Assembly: GCA_038526915.1 (NCBI GenBank)
Contig: JBCBGF010000001.1
Coordinates: 806,001 to 870,000, forward strand
Length of the DNA stretch: 64,000 bases
Direction: 5' to 3'
From: JBCBGF01 sp038526915
GTDB lineage: Bacteria; Pseudomonadota; Alphaproteobacteria; Rhodobacterales; Rhodobacteraceae
Part shown: positions 43,025-51,432 of the stretch, piece after piece
Numbering within the stretch: position 1 is the stretch's first letter
Layout: each line of letters opens with the position of its first letter
Made by a program: the position numbers and the translations under genes
Notes under the pieces: generated by a model
Databases searched by the model: none
Told to the model about the DNA's origin: nothing
The model's input: only the letters and a program-made list of their open reading frames with translations

Positions 43025-43271
43025 GGCCCGGCCCAACCATGGTTTTTTCATGCAGGGTTAACGGGCCCCCTGGCCCCCACCATCCCGCCAACCCCGCCGC
43101 ATTTCAGGACAAATCCCGCACCACGCCGCCTTGATCGGCCCGTTCGGGGCACAAAATTGTTAACAACCAGACCCCCGCCGCCGCATCTTTGCCACAATCG
43201 CATCCCATTTCGACCATATTCGAGCGTAAGTGTGATCCGGTGCGGGGCACAACAGGCGACGGATCGACCCT

Positions 43272-44756
43272 ATGCTTGACATGGATTCGACACGCACGGA
43301 CTGCCTGGCCGGTGAGGCGCTGCCGATTGGCGCCACGCTTCTTGATGGTCAATTCACCATCACGGGGCATCTCGGCGCCGGAGGGTTTGGGAAGACCTAC
43401 CGGGCAGAAGACAACGTGCTTGGACGGACGATTGTTATTAAAGAGTGCTTTCCTGAAGATTTCTGCGTCCGTGAAAATGGAAAAGTAGTACCGCGTTCGG
43501 AGGCTTATGCCGAACCGTTCCGGTCAACCGTGGAAATGTTTGTGCGCGAGGCGCGCAGCCTGGCCAAATTGCGCCATCCCAACATCGTGGGTGTGCATCG
43601 CGCGTTCGAGGAAAACCAGACCGCCTATATGGCGCTTGACCTGATCGATGGGTGCGAGCTTTTCAGCCTGCTCAATAACAAGCGGCTGCGGTCGTCGCCC
43701 AACATGGTGCGCAAGATCCTGCTGCAGCTTCTAGATGCGGTCGAGAAGGTGCATGAGCTGGACCTGCTCCACCGCGATATTTCGCCCGACAACATCATCA
43801 TGGAGCCCACGGGCACACCGGTGCTGATCGACTTTGGCGCCGCCCGTGGCGATGCCAGCCGTCGGACCCGGGCGGTGTCGTCGCTTCTGGTGGTGAAGGA
43901 CGGCTATTCCCCACACGAGTTTTACGCCGCAGGCAGCGAGCAGACGCCCAGCAGCGATCTTTATGCGCTGGGCGCCACCTTCTATCACCTGTTGAGCGGG
44001 GACATCCCGCCCGACAGCCAGGCCCGCATGATGGAAATCGCAGGCCGCAAGCCCGATCCGTGCGTGCCGCTGGCAGGCCGCGTGCCGGGCTATCCGCCCG
44101 AGTTCCTGGAAGCCATCGACAAGGCGATGCAAATCCACTCCGCCGACCGGTTGCAGTCAGCGGCTGAATGGCGCGCACTGATCACCCGGGCCTCGGATGC
44201 CGGTGCGCCTGTCAAAACGGTCATGGTCGATGAAGCGCCGGTGGATGAGGCGCGCGAGATGCATGAGGCGGCATCGTTCACACCGGAATTGCAGCGCTCG
44301 CTGTCGCGGCTCGTGGCCGAGACGAACGAGGAAGTGCGCCAGTCCATGTCCCAACCGGTGAAGCCCAAGACGCGGAAGGCACCACCGCTGAGAAAGCCCA
44401 AGCGCCCGGCCTGGGTTGATGAGTTCAACCAGGAATCGCTTGAGTTGGAACGGCAGGCGGCGGAGCAAGCAGCCGCAGAAGCCGCGGCTGAGGCCGAGCG
44501 TTTGGCTGCAGAAGCCGCCGCCGAGGCCGAACGCAAAGCCGCTGAAGAGGCCGCCGCGGAGGCGGAGCGCTCGTCATCCCTGGGCCTGCCAATGCTGGGC
44601 TGGCGCAACTCACCCGCCAAGCGCGAACGGCGCCGGCAATCGCTGGAACAGACCGCGCCCCGGTCGCTGGGCAAGCTTCTGAGCTTTGATCTGCCCGAAC
44701 TGGTGGAAGAACGCACCGAGGTGCGGGGTGATGAGGCGGTGCGGAAGGTGTCGTAG
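43272..44756 (+). CDS. Eukaryote-like Ser/Thr protein kinase
   Basis: A 494-residue cytosolic kinase with no transmembrane segment. Kinase subdomains are intact: GAGGFG loop (35-40), Lys57 (VIKEC), Glu93, HRDISPDNI (167-175, catalytic Asp169), DFGAAR (187-192). A long C-terminal tail (about 310-494) contains an Ala/Glu coiled coil around residues 395-435 (repeats of AAEAERLAAEAAAEAE type). No phosphatase, FHA or effector gene adjoins it. Upstream is 247 bp without a gene, including the palindrome ttgttaacaa at 43157. Confidence 0.9.
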   Translation: MLDMDSTRTDCLAGEALPIGATLLDGQFTITGHLGAGGFGKTYRAEDNVLGRTIVIKECFPEDFCVRENGKVVPRSEAYAEPFRSTVEMFVREARSLAKLRHPNIVGVHRAFEENQTAYMALDLIDGCELFSLLNNKRLRSSPNMVRKILLQLLDAVEKVHELDLLHRDISPDNIIMEPTGTPVLIDFGAARGDASRRTRAVSSLLVVKDGYSPHEFYAAGSEQTPSSDLYALGATFYHLLSGDIPPDSQARMMEIAGRKPDPCVPLAGRVPGYPPEFLEAIDKAMQIHSADRLQSAAEWRALITRASDAGAPVKTVMVDEAPVDEAREMHEAASFTPELQRSLSRLVAETNEEVRQSMSQPVKPKTRKAPPLRKPKRPAWVDEFNQESLELERQAAEQAAAEAAAEAERLAAEAAAEAERKAAEEAAAEAERSSSLGLPMLGWRNSPAKRERRRQSLEQTAPRSLGKLLSFDLPELVEERTEVRGDEAVRKVS

Positions 44757-44784
44757 GGTATAAGCGGCGTTGCTGTTTACCGCT

Positions 44785-45219
44785 GTCCCGGACTTGATCC
44801 GGGACCTACACCAAATGAAGGCACCGAGGCCCCGGATCACGTCGGGGGCTGCGTAGGTGATGACATGTCCGCTAAACTGCCTCCCCCTCCCAGCGGGAGG
44901 GGGAATGAGGGGGAGGCTCGCTTTGCCCCCTCTCCCTAACCCTCTCCCTGTGGGAGAGGGGATCTGGTGCGCCTCGTTGCGCCGTCTCGGGCTTGACCCG
45001 GGACCTCGTCGTCACGGGGAGGCCCCGGCTCAGGGCCGGGGCGTCAGTGCTAAAGGTGCTTCCTTCGCTTCTGGTCGCCTCCCCCTCCCGGCGGGAGGGG
45101 GAACGAGGGGGAGGGTGGCTTCCGCCCGTCTCGCCTCGCCCTCTCCTCTCAGGAGAGGGCACCCGTCGTACCTGTCTTTACCGTCTGCGCTGAGGCCCCG
45201 GATAAAGTCCGGGGCTGCG
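44785..45219. repeat. Tandem array of palindromic repeat units (~198-bp period)
   Basis: Four hairpin-forming modules occur in the same order twice, then one again. A gtcccggacttgatccggga-type (44785, 44984); B gaggccccgg...ggggc-type (44826, 45019, 45192); C gcctccccctccc...gggaggggg-type (44879, 45077); D cctctccc...gggagagg-type (44940, 45138). The spacing of the A, C and D pairs is 198-199 bp, so a unit was duplicated. Modules A/B and C/D resemble short palindromes common in alphaproteobacterial intergenic DNA. No gene lies in 44757-45225. Confidence 0.85.
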
Positions 45220-45225
45220 TTCCTT

Positions 45226-45795
45226 CTACCGCCGAAATGGCGAGGGCCTGAGACCGCTCCGCAAGCTCTCCACCACATCCGCGATCCGTTTGGCGCGCGT
45301 GGGCGCCGTCTTGGCCTGCTTGATCCACTCCAGCGTCCCGCGCTTGACCGATCGCGGCCAGGCCTCCCACCCGAGCGTGAGATCACCCAGGGCCGCGTCG
45401 AGATCCTCGGGCCGTTCCAGACGCTCCACGTCGTCGAGAAATTCCCACATGCCGTTGGCCGCGGCTACGGCGATCTTGGCCTCGCCCGCGGGCGTCATCT
45501 GACCGCTTGCGCGCATCCGGGCCACGATCTCCTTGTTCACCGCCGACCAGGCCGAGCCGTCCTTGCGGGGTGAGATCAGGTGCATCATGCGGTCGTCATC
45601 CACACCGCGCACCGAACTGTCGATCCAGCCCCAGCAGATGAGTTCTTCGACCACCTCACCGAAGGGCAGGTAGTCGGCGTGGTGCTTCTTGTAGGTAACG
45701 GCCCAGACCGAGCTGGAGGTGGCGTGGTTCTGGGCCAGCCAGTCGCGCAAGGCGGCGCGGGTGGGGAATTCGATGCGGGGGGCGTTTTTGCTCAA
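45226..45795 (-). CDS. YdeI/OmpD-associated (OmdA) family protein
   Basis: A 189-residue protein of the bacteriocin-protection YdeI/OmdA family: the N-terminal part LRDWLAQNHATSSSVWAVTY and ELICWGWIDSSVRGVDDDR are diagnostic, and the C-terminal helix bundle SVKRGTLEWIKQAKTAPTRA matches the tail of the protein at 25372. Its ATG overlaps the polA stop by 4 bp. The molecular function is not known. Confidence 0.88.
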   Translation of the reverse strand: MSKNAPRIEFPTRAALRDWLAQNHATSSSVWAVTYKKHHADYLPFGEVVEELICWGWIDSSVRGVDDDRMMHLISPRKDGSAWSAVNKEIVARMRASGQMTPAGEAKIAVAAANGMWEFLDDVERLERPEDLDAALGDLTLGWEAWPRSVKRGTLEWIKQAKTAPTRAKRIADVVESLRSGLRPSPFRR

Positions 45796-48587
45796 TGCGC
45801 CTCGGCCCAGTTCGCCCCTTGGCCTGCATCCACCACTAGCGGGACGGAAAACTTGACCGCCGGGTCGGCGGCGTTTTCCATCACCTCGCGCGCGGTGCCG
45901 ATCAGATCGTCGACCGCCGCGTCCTCGACTTCGAAGAGAAGCTCGTCATGGACCTGCAGGAGCATCTTCGCGGGCAGCCCCTCGATCGCAGCAGGCATCC
46001 GCACCATCGCGCGCCTTATCACGTCCGCCGCCGTGCCCTGGATAGGCGCGTTGATCGCGGCGCGGCGGGCGAAGCCGGCGTGCGGGCCCTTGGCGTTGAT
46101 CTCGGGCGTGTTGATCTTGCGGCCAAACAGCGTCTCGACCCGCCCGTGTTCCTTGGCGAAGGCCACCGTGTCGTCCATGTACTGCCGGATGCCGGGGAAG
46201 CGTTCGAAGTAGCGGTCGATAAAGCCCTGCGCCTCGTCCCGCGGGATGCGCAGGTTGCGGGCGAGGCCGAAGCCCGAGATCCCGTAGATCACGCCGAAAT
46301 TGATCGCCTTGGCCTGGCGGCGGACCTCGGGCGTCATCTCATCGAGTGGCACATTGAACATCTCGGATGCGGTGGCGGCGTGGATGTCCTGCCCGTCGCG
46401 GAAGGCCTGTTTGAGCGCCTCGATGTCGGCGATGTGGGCGAGGATCCTGAGTTCGATCTGGGAATAGTCGAGGCTGACGAGGGTGCGGCCCGGCTCGGCC
46501 ACAAACGCCTCGCGGATGCGGCGGCCTTCCTCGGTGCGGACGGGGATGTTTTGCAGGTTGGGGTCAGTGGAGGCGAGGCGGCCGGTGTTGGCGCCTGCGA
46601 TTGAATAAGAGGTGTGGACCCGGCCTGTGTCGGTGTTGATATGCTCCTGCAGGGCGTCGGTGTAGGTGGATTTGAGCTTGGACAGCTGCCGCCAGTCAAT
46701 GACGCGGGCGGGGAGTTCGTGTTCGGTGGCGAGGTCTTCCAGCACATCGGCAGGGGTCGAATACTTGCCGGTCTTCCCCTTTTTCCCGCCTGGCAGGCCC
46801 ATGCGCTCGAACAGGATCTCGCCCACCTGCGCGGGGGAACCGACGTTGAACTTCTCGCCTGCAAGCTCCTGGATCTCATCCTCAAGCTGCGCCATTTTCT
46901 GGGCGAAGGCGTTGGACATGCGGCTGAGCGTATCGCGGTCGACCTTGATGCCTGACATCTCCATTTCGGCCAGCACGGGCACCATCGGGCGTTCGAGGGT
47001 CTCGTAAACGGTGGTGACGCGTTTGACGTGGAGTTGCGGCTTGAAGGATTGCCAGAGGCGCAGGGTGATGTCGGCGTCTTCGGCGGCGTATTTCACCGCG
47101 TCGTCCACCGGCACCTTGTCGAAGGTGATCGCGGATTTACCGGTGCCGAGGAGCGATTTGATTTCGATGGGGTTGTGGCTGAGGTAGCGTTCGGAGAGCT
47201 GGTCCATCCCGTGATTATGGATGCCCGCGTTCATCGCATAGCTCATGAGCATGGTGTCGTCGATGGGGGCGACGTTGACGCCGTAGCGGGCGAAGATCTT
47301 GGCGTCGTATTTCATGTTTTGCCCGATTTTGAGGACGGAGGCGTCCTCGAGCAGTGGCTTGAGCATGGCGAGGGCTTTGTCCATCGACATCTGCCCCTCG
47401 GCCAGAGCGTCCGAGCCGAAGAGATCGTCGGTGGAGGCAGCCTTGTGGGCGAGCGGGATGTAGCAGGCCTGTCCCGGCTCGATGGCGAGCGAGATGCCGA
47501 CGAGTTCGGCGGTCATCTCATTGAGCGCAGTCGTCTCAGTATCGACGGCGACCCAGCCGCGGGCGTGGGCCTTGTCGATCCAGCTTTGCAGCGCGGTCTC
47601 GGTCGTCACCTTTTCATAGGCGTCGGCATCGAAGGGCACGGCTTCGGCCTCGGGCGTCTCGATCTCGGGGGCGGGGGCGTCGGCGATGACCGGGGCCTCG
47701 ACGCCCAGCGTGTCGGCCACACGCTTGGTGATCGTTCGGAACTCCATCGCGGTGAGGAAGTCGAGAAGGGCGCTGGGCTCGGGGTCCTTCACCTCAAGCG
47801 TGTCGAGCGCATATTCGAGTTCCATATCGCAATCGAGCTGCACGAGCTTTTTCGACAGCCGGATCTGGTCGGCATGGTCGATGAGAGTCTGGCGGCGCTT
47901 GGGCTGTTTGATCTCTTCGGCGCGGTCCAGAAGCGTTTCCAGATCGCCGAATTCGTTGATGAGCAGCGCGGCGGTTTTCACCCCGATCCCCGGCGCGCCC
48001 GGCACGTTGTCGACACTATCGCCTGCCAGCGCCTGGACATCCACCACGCGGTCGGGGCCGACGCCGAACTTCTCTTCCACGCCTTCGATACCGATGCGCT
48101 TGTTCTTCATGGCGTCATACATCTCGACCCCGTCGCCCACGAGCTGCATCAGATCCTTGTCCGACGAGATGATTGTCACCCGGCCCCCGGCATCCCGGGC
48201 CTGGCAGGCGAGCGTGGCGATGATGTCATCGGCTTCGAACCCTTCCTGCTCCAGACAGGCGAGGTTGAAGGCGCGCGTGGCCTCGCGGGTGAGCGGGATC
48301 TGGGGGCGCAGGTCCTCGGGCATCTCGTCCCGGTTGGCCTTGTAGAGGTCGTAGAGGTCGTTGCGGAACGTGTGGCTGCCCTTGTCGAAGACGACGGCGG
48401 CGTGGGTGGGGGCATCGGGGCCTTTGTTATCCTCGACCATCTTCCACAGCATGTTGACGAAACCCGACACCGCGCCCACGGGCAGGCCGTCGGATTTGCG
48501 GGTGAGCGGCGGTAGCGCGTGGTAGGCGCGGAAGATGAAGGCCGAGCCATCGACCAGGTGCAGGTGGTGGCCTTTGCCGAAACTCAT
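45792..48587 (-). CDS. polA: DNA polymerase I
   Basis: A 931-residue repair/Okazaki-fragment polymerase. The N-terminal 5'-3' exonuclease domain is complete (VDGSAFIFRAYHALPP, SSDKDLMQLV). The 3'-5' proofreading domain keeps its Asp-x-Glu pair in AVDTETT (about residue 346). The polymerase domain shows LDYSQIELRILAHI (about 707), AKAINFGVIYGISGFG (about 765) and QVHDELLFEV (about 877). It is co-translated with the downstream OmdA-like gene. Confidence 0.97.
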   Translation of the reverse strand: MSFGKGHHLHLVDGSAFIFRAYHALPPLTRKSDGLPVGAVSGFVNMLWKMVEDNKGPDAPTHAAVVFDKGSHTFRNDLYDLYKANRDEMPEDLRPQIPLTREATRAFNLACLEQEGFEADDIIATLACQARDAGGRVTIISSDKDLMQLVGDGVEMYDAMKNKRIGIEGVEEKFGVGPDRVVDVQALAGDSVDNVPGAPGIGVKTAALLINEFGDLETLLDRAEEIKQPKRRQTLIDHADQIRLSKKLVQLDCDMELEYALDTLEVKDPEPSALLDFLTAMEFRTITKRVADTLGVEAPVIADAPAPEIETPEAEAVPFDADAYEKVTTETALQSWIDKAHARGWVAVDTETTALNEMTAELVGISLAIEPGQACYIPLAHKAASTDDLFGSDALAEGQMSMDKALAMLKPLLEDASVLKIGQNMKYDAKIFARYGVNVAPIDDTMLMSYAMNAGIHNHGMDQLSERYLSHNPIEIKSLLGTGKSAITFDKVPVDDAVKYAAEDADITLRLWQSFKPQLHVKRVTTVYETLERPMVPVLAEMEMSGIKVDRDTLSRMSNAFAQKMAQLEDEIQELAGEKFNVGSPAQVGEILFERMGLPGGKKGKTGKYSTPADVLEDLATEHELPARVIDWRQLSKLKSTYTDALQEHINTDTGRVHTSYSIAGANTGRLASTDPNLQNIPVRTEEGRRIREAFVAEPGRTLVSLDYSQIELRILAHIADIEALKQAFRDGQDIHAATASEMFNVPLDEMTPEVRRQAKAINFGVIYGISGFGLARNLRIPRDEAQGFIDRYFERFPGIRQYMDDTVAFAKEHGRVETLFGRKINTPEINAKGPHAGFARRAAINAPIQGTAADVIRRAMVRMPAAIEGLPAKMLLQVHDELLFEVEDAAVDDLIGTAREVMENAADPAVKFSVPLVVDAGQGANWAEAH

Positions 48588-48888
48588 GCGCGCATCCCCC
48601 GAGGTTGTCGGGGTTGGTTATAGGGGTGGGGGGTGCGGGGTTCCAGCGGTTGGTTTGACGGAAGGGTGTTGAAATGAGCCGGGCGAGCGCCTGCCCGTGG
48701 GGTGGCGCAGCAACAGGTCGCGGGCGCGCTTTATGGCAGCAAAGTCCATCTTCCATGTTGACGGTGCGCTCCGCTTCAATAGCGCCAGCCCGTCGGGACG
48801 GCGTCGTCCATTGTCGCTCGGACCAATGGCGCAACAATGGACAACCGCTCGCCCGGCGCCTTCGGCTTGGTTCCGGGCGGGTTGGGGC
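48588..48888. other. Structured intergenic region between polA and the DUF1285 gene
   Basis: 301 bp without a convincing gene. It contains a 12-bp inverted repeat spaced by 156 bp (48678-48689 gccgggcgagcg with 48846-48857) and, inside it, a 9-bp one (gtccattgt 48806-48814 with acaatggac 48834-48842). The polA promoter should lie at the left side. Confidence 0.55.
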
Positions 48889-49467
48889 TTACGCGCCCTC
48901 CAACTCCGCCGACGGGATCACCGGGAAGAACGCGCCTCCCGACCACAGGCCAAACCACCGCTCGCCATCGACCTCATGATGCGCCCCGATCTCCACCAGC
49001 CGGTAAAAGCTCTTCCGGTCAATCAGCGCCTCCAGGTTCGCGCGCACCAGCACATAGGGTGACGGCTCCCCCGTCTGATCATCCCGCACCACGCGGATCG
49101 GGGCGTCGGGGCCGGCGGTCACGCTATCCCCCACATGCGTCTCAAACGTCAGCGCCTGCGCCGAGCCTTCGCCGGCCACCTCAAAATCGATCGCCACAAA
49201 CGGCGCATCCTCAACGATGATCCCCACCTTCTCGACCGGGGTCACAAGGAAGTAATCGTCGCCATCCTTCCGCAGGATCGAGGAAAACAGCTTCACCAAT
49301 CCCGGTCGTCCAATCGGCGTGCCCTGGTAGAACCACGTCCCATCTCGCGCGATCCGCATGTCAAGATCGCCGCAAAACGGGGGGTTCCACAGGTGGACCG
49401 GCGGCAAACCGCCCTTGGATGCGGCACGGGCGCTGTTTGCGAGGCTTTCGGCGGAGGGTTTTGTCAT
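48889..49467 (-). CDS. DUF1285 protein
   Basis: A 192-residue cytosolic protein with the DUF1285 core: PPVHLWNPPFCGDLDMRI, GTWFYQGTPIGRPGLVKLFSS, and YFLVTPVEKVGIIVEDAPF. The ATG at 49467 gives MTKPSAESL. It is divergent from moxR with an 85-bp shared upstream region. This pairing beside the MoxR operon suggests a linked role, but the function is unknown. Confidence 0.87.
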   Translation of the reverse strand: MTKPSAESLANSARAASKGGLPPVHLWNPPFCGDLDMRIARDGTWFYQGTPIGRPGLVKLFSSILRKDGDDYFLVTPVEKVGIIVEDAPFVAIDFEVAGEGSAQALTFETHVGDSVTAGPDAPIRVVRDDQTGEPSPYVLVRANLEALIDRKSFYRLVEIGAHHEVDGERWFGLWSGGAFFPVIPSAELEGA

Positions 49468-49552
49468 GAATGTGCTGTTAACATTTTTGCCATTTGTCAC
49501 TGTCGGGATACTTCCGTTTAATAGCGCCAATAATCAACCGAGGAGAGCCCGC

Positions 49553-50560
49553 ATGAGCGACGACCAAGACCTTGTGGCCGAGATCGAAGCGCTGGGGGCC
49601 AAGCTGGCTGAGGCGAAATCGAGCATTACGCGGCGGTTTATCGGGCAGGAGCGGGTGGTGGACCTCGTGTTGTCGTCGATTCTCTGCGGGGGTCACGGGT
49701 TGTTGATCGGCCTGCCGGGCCTCGGCAAGACTCGGCTGGTGGATACGCTGTCAACCGTGCTGGGCCTCGATGGCGCGCGGGTGCAGTTCACGCCGGACCT
49801 GATGCCGGCGGATATTCTGGGGTCAGAAGTGCTGGAAACCGGCGCGGATGGCAGCCGGGCGTTCAAATTCATCGAAGGGCCGATCTTCTGCCAGCTTCTC
49901 ATGGCCGACGAGATCAACCGCGCCAGTCCGCGGACGCAATCGGCGCTGCTGCAGGCGATGCAGGAGAAATCGGTGACGATTGCGGGGCAGCCGCACGCGC
50001 TGCCCGCGCCGTTCCATGTGCTGGCGACGCAGAATCCGATTGAGCAGGAAGGGACCTATCCCCTGCCTGAGGCGCAGCTCGACCGATTCCTGGTGCAAAT
50101 CGATGTGCCCTACCCTGATCGCGATACCGAACGCGATATCCTGATTGCGACCACCGGGGTGAGCGAGGACGAGGCGACGCGGGTGTTTGAACCCGCCGAC
50201 CTGATCGCTGCGCAGGCGCTGGTGCGCCGGATGCCCGTGGGCGAGGCGGTGATGGAACTGATCCTCGATCTCGTGCGCGCGTGCCGGCCCGATGACGCGG
50301 CGGCACCTGATGCGGTGAAACAGAATGTGGGCTGGGGTCCGGGGCCGCGCGCGGCTCAATCGCTGATGCTGACGGTGCGGGCGCGGGCACTGCTTGATGG
50401 CCGTCTGGCGCCCTCGGCGGAAGATGTGGCCTCCATGGCCGCGCCGGTGTTGAGCCACCGCATGGCGCTGACTTTTGCGGCGCGGGCGCGGGGGGCTGAT
50501 CTGTCAAGTGTCATCTCCGAAGTCACCGACCGGGTCACCCGGATCGAGGCTGCCGCGTGA
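49553..50560 (+). CDS. MoxR-family AAA+ ATPase
   Basis: A 335-residue AAA+ chaperone-like ATPase. Walker A is GLPGLGKT (53-60), Walker B LLMADE (116-121), sensor 1 in ATQNPIEQEGTYPLPEAQLD (about 157-176). AGGAGA lies 6 bp before the ATG. It heads a run in which each gene overlaps the next. MoxR proteins typically work on DUF58/VWA partners encoded beside them, as here. A weak -35/-10 pair TTGCCA-N16-TACTTC (49487-49514) is possible. Confidence 0.94.
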   Translation: MSDDQDLVAEIEALGAKLAEAKSSITRRFIGQERVVDLVLSSILCGGHGLLIGLPGLGKTRLVDTLSTVLGLDGARVQFTPDLMPADILGSEVLETGADGSRAFKFIEGPIFCQLLMADEINRASPRTQSALLQAMQEKSVTIAGQPHALPAPFHVLATQNPIEQEGTYPLPEAQLDRFLVQIDVPYPDRDTERDILIATTGVSEDEATRVFEPADLIAAQALVRRMPVGEAVMELILDLVRACRPDDAAAPDAVKQNVGWGPGPRAAQSLMLTVRARALLDGRLAPSAEDVASMAAPVLSHRMALTFAARARGADLSSVISEVTDRVTRIEAAA

Positions 50561-51432
50561 TTCAGGCCGCCGACCTTCGTTCCAAGGCCGAAGACCTTGC
50601 CGGTCCCCTGCCGCCCTTGCTGGCGGCGGCGGATCATCTGGCATCTTCGGTGCAACTGGGCGCACACGGGCGGCGGCGTGCGGGGATGGGTGATGAGTTC
50701 TGGCAGTATCGCCCGGCACAGCCCGGTGATGAGGCGCGGATGGTCGACTGGCGGCGTTCGGCCCGGTCAGACACGCATTTCGTGCGGGAGAAGGAATGGC
50801 AGGCGGCGCAAAGCATCGTGATCTGGGCCGATCCCGGCCAGTCGATGCGGTTTTCGTCCTCGCCGAAGCTGCCGACGAAATTCATGGCCTCACGGGTGCT
50901 GGCGCTGGCGATTGCGGTGCTGCTCATTCGCGGCGGTGAACGGGTGGGGCTGGCCGATCTGTCCTTGCCGCCGCGTTCGGGCGATCTGCAGTTGATGCGG
51001 CTGGCCGGCGCGCTGGGGGATGATAGCGACGAGGCTGATTATGCCGAACCGGTGGTGCGGGGTCTGCCCGCCCAGGCGCAGGCGGTGTTCGTCTCGGATT
51101 TCCTCGGCGATCTGACCCCGGTGGAACGCGCGATGACGAAGGCCGCCGATCGCGGCGTGGAGGGGGTGCTGTTGCAAGTGCTCGACCCGCAGGAAGAGGC
51201 GTTTCCGTTCGATGGGCGCACGATCTTTGATTCCGTCGCAGGCACCGTCACGCATGAGACAAAGCGCGCCCGTGATCTGCGCGACCGGTATCTGGAGCGG
51301 TTGGCGGAGCGGAAGGACGCCCTGTCGAACCTGGCGCGGCTGACGGGCTGGCAGTTCACCACGCATCACACCGATCAGTCGGCGAGTGCCGCGCTTCTTT
51401 GGATGTATCAGGCGTTGGAGCGGGTGCACTGA
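50557..51432 (+). CDS. DUF58 protein (MoxR partner)
   Basis: A 291-residue soluble protein starting with GTG overlapping moxR. The DUF58 signature follows GDEARMVDWRRSARSDTHFVREKEW (about 52-77), then a VWA-like segment beginning IVIWADPGQSMRF. In characterised relatives the DUF58 protein is thought to be a substrate or adaptor of MoxR. The stop overlaps the next ATG (TGATG). Confidence 0.92.
   Translation: MIQAADLRSKAEDLAGPLPPLLAAADHLASSVQLGAHGRRRAGMGDEFWQYRPAQPGDEARMVDWRRSARSDTHFVREKEWQAAQSIVIWADPGQSMRFSSSPKLPTKFMASRVLALAIAVLLIRGGERVGLADLSLPPRSGDLQLMRLAGALGDDSDEADYAEPVVRGLPAQAQAVFVSDFLGDLTPVERAMTKAADRGVEGVLLQVLDPQEEAFPFDGRTIFDSVAGTVTHETKRARDLRDRYLERLAERKDALSNLARLTGWQFTTHHTDQSASAALLWMYQALERVH

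Noticed and set aside
44785..45219. CRISPR array
   Set aside because: The repeats are four different palindromes in compound order, spacers are not of uniform length, and no cas gene is present.
48674..48979. Small rightward protein gene in the polA-DUF1285 gap
   Set aside because: No ribosome binding site, composition dominated by Arg/Ser/Gly, and it runs into the 3' part of the DUF1285 gene in antisense.
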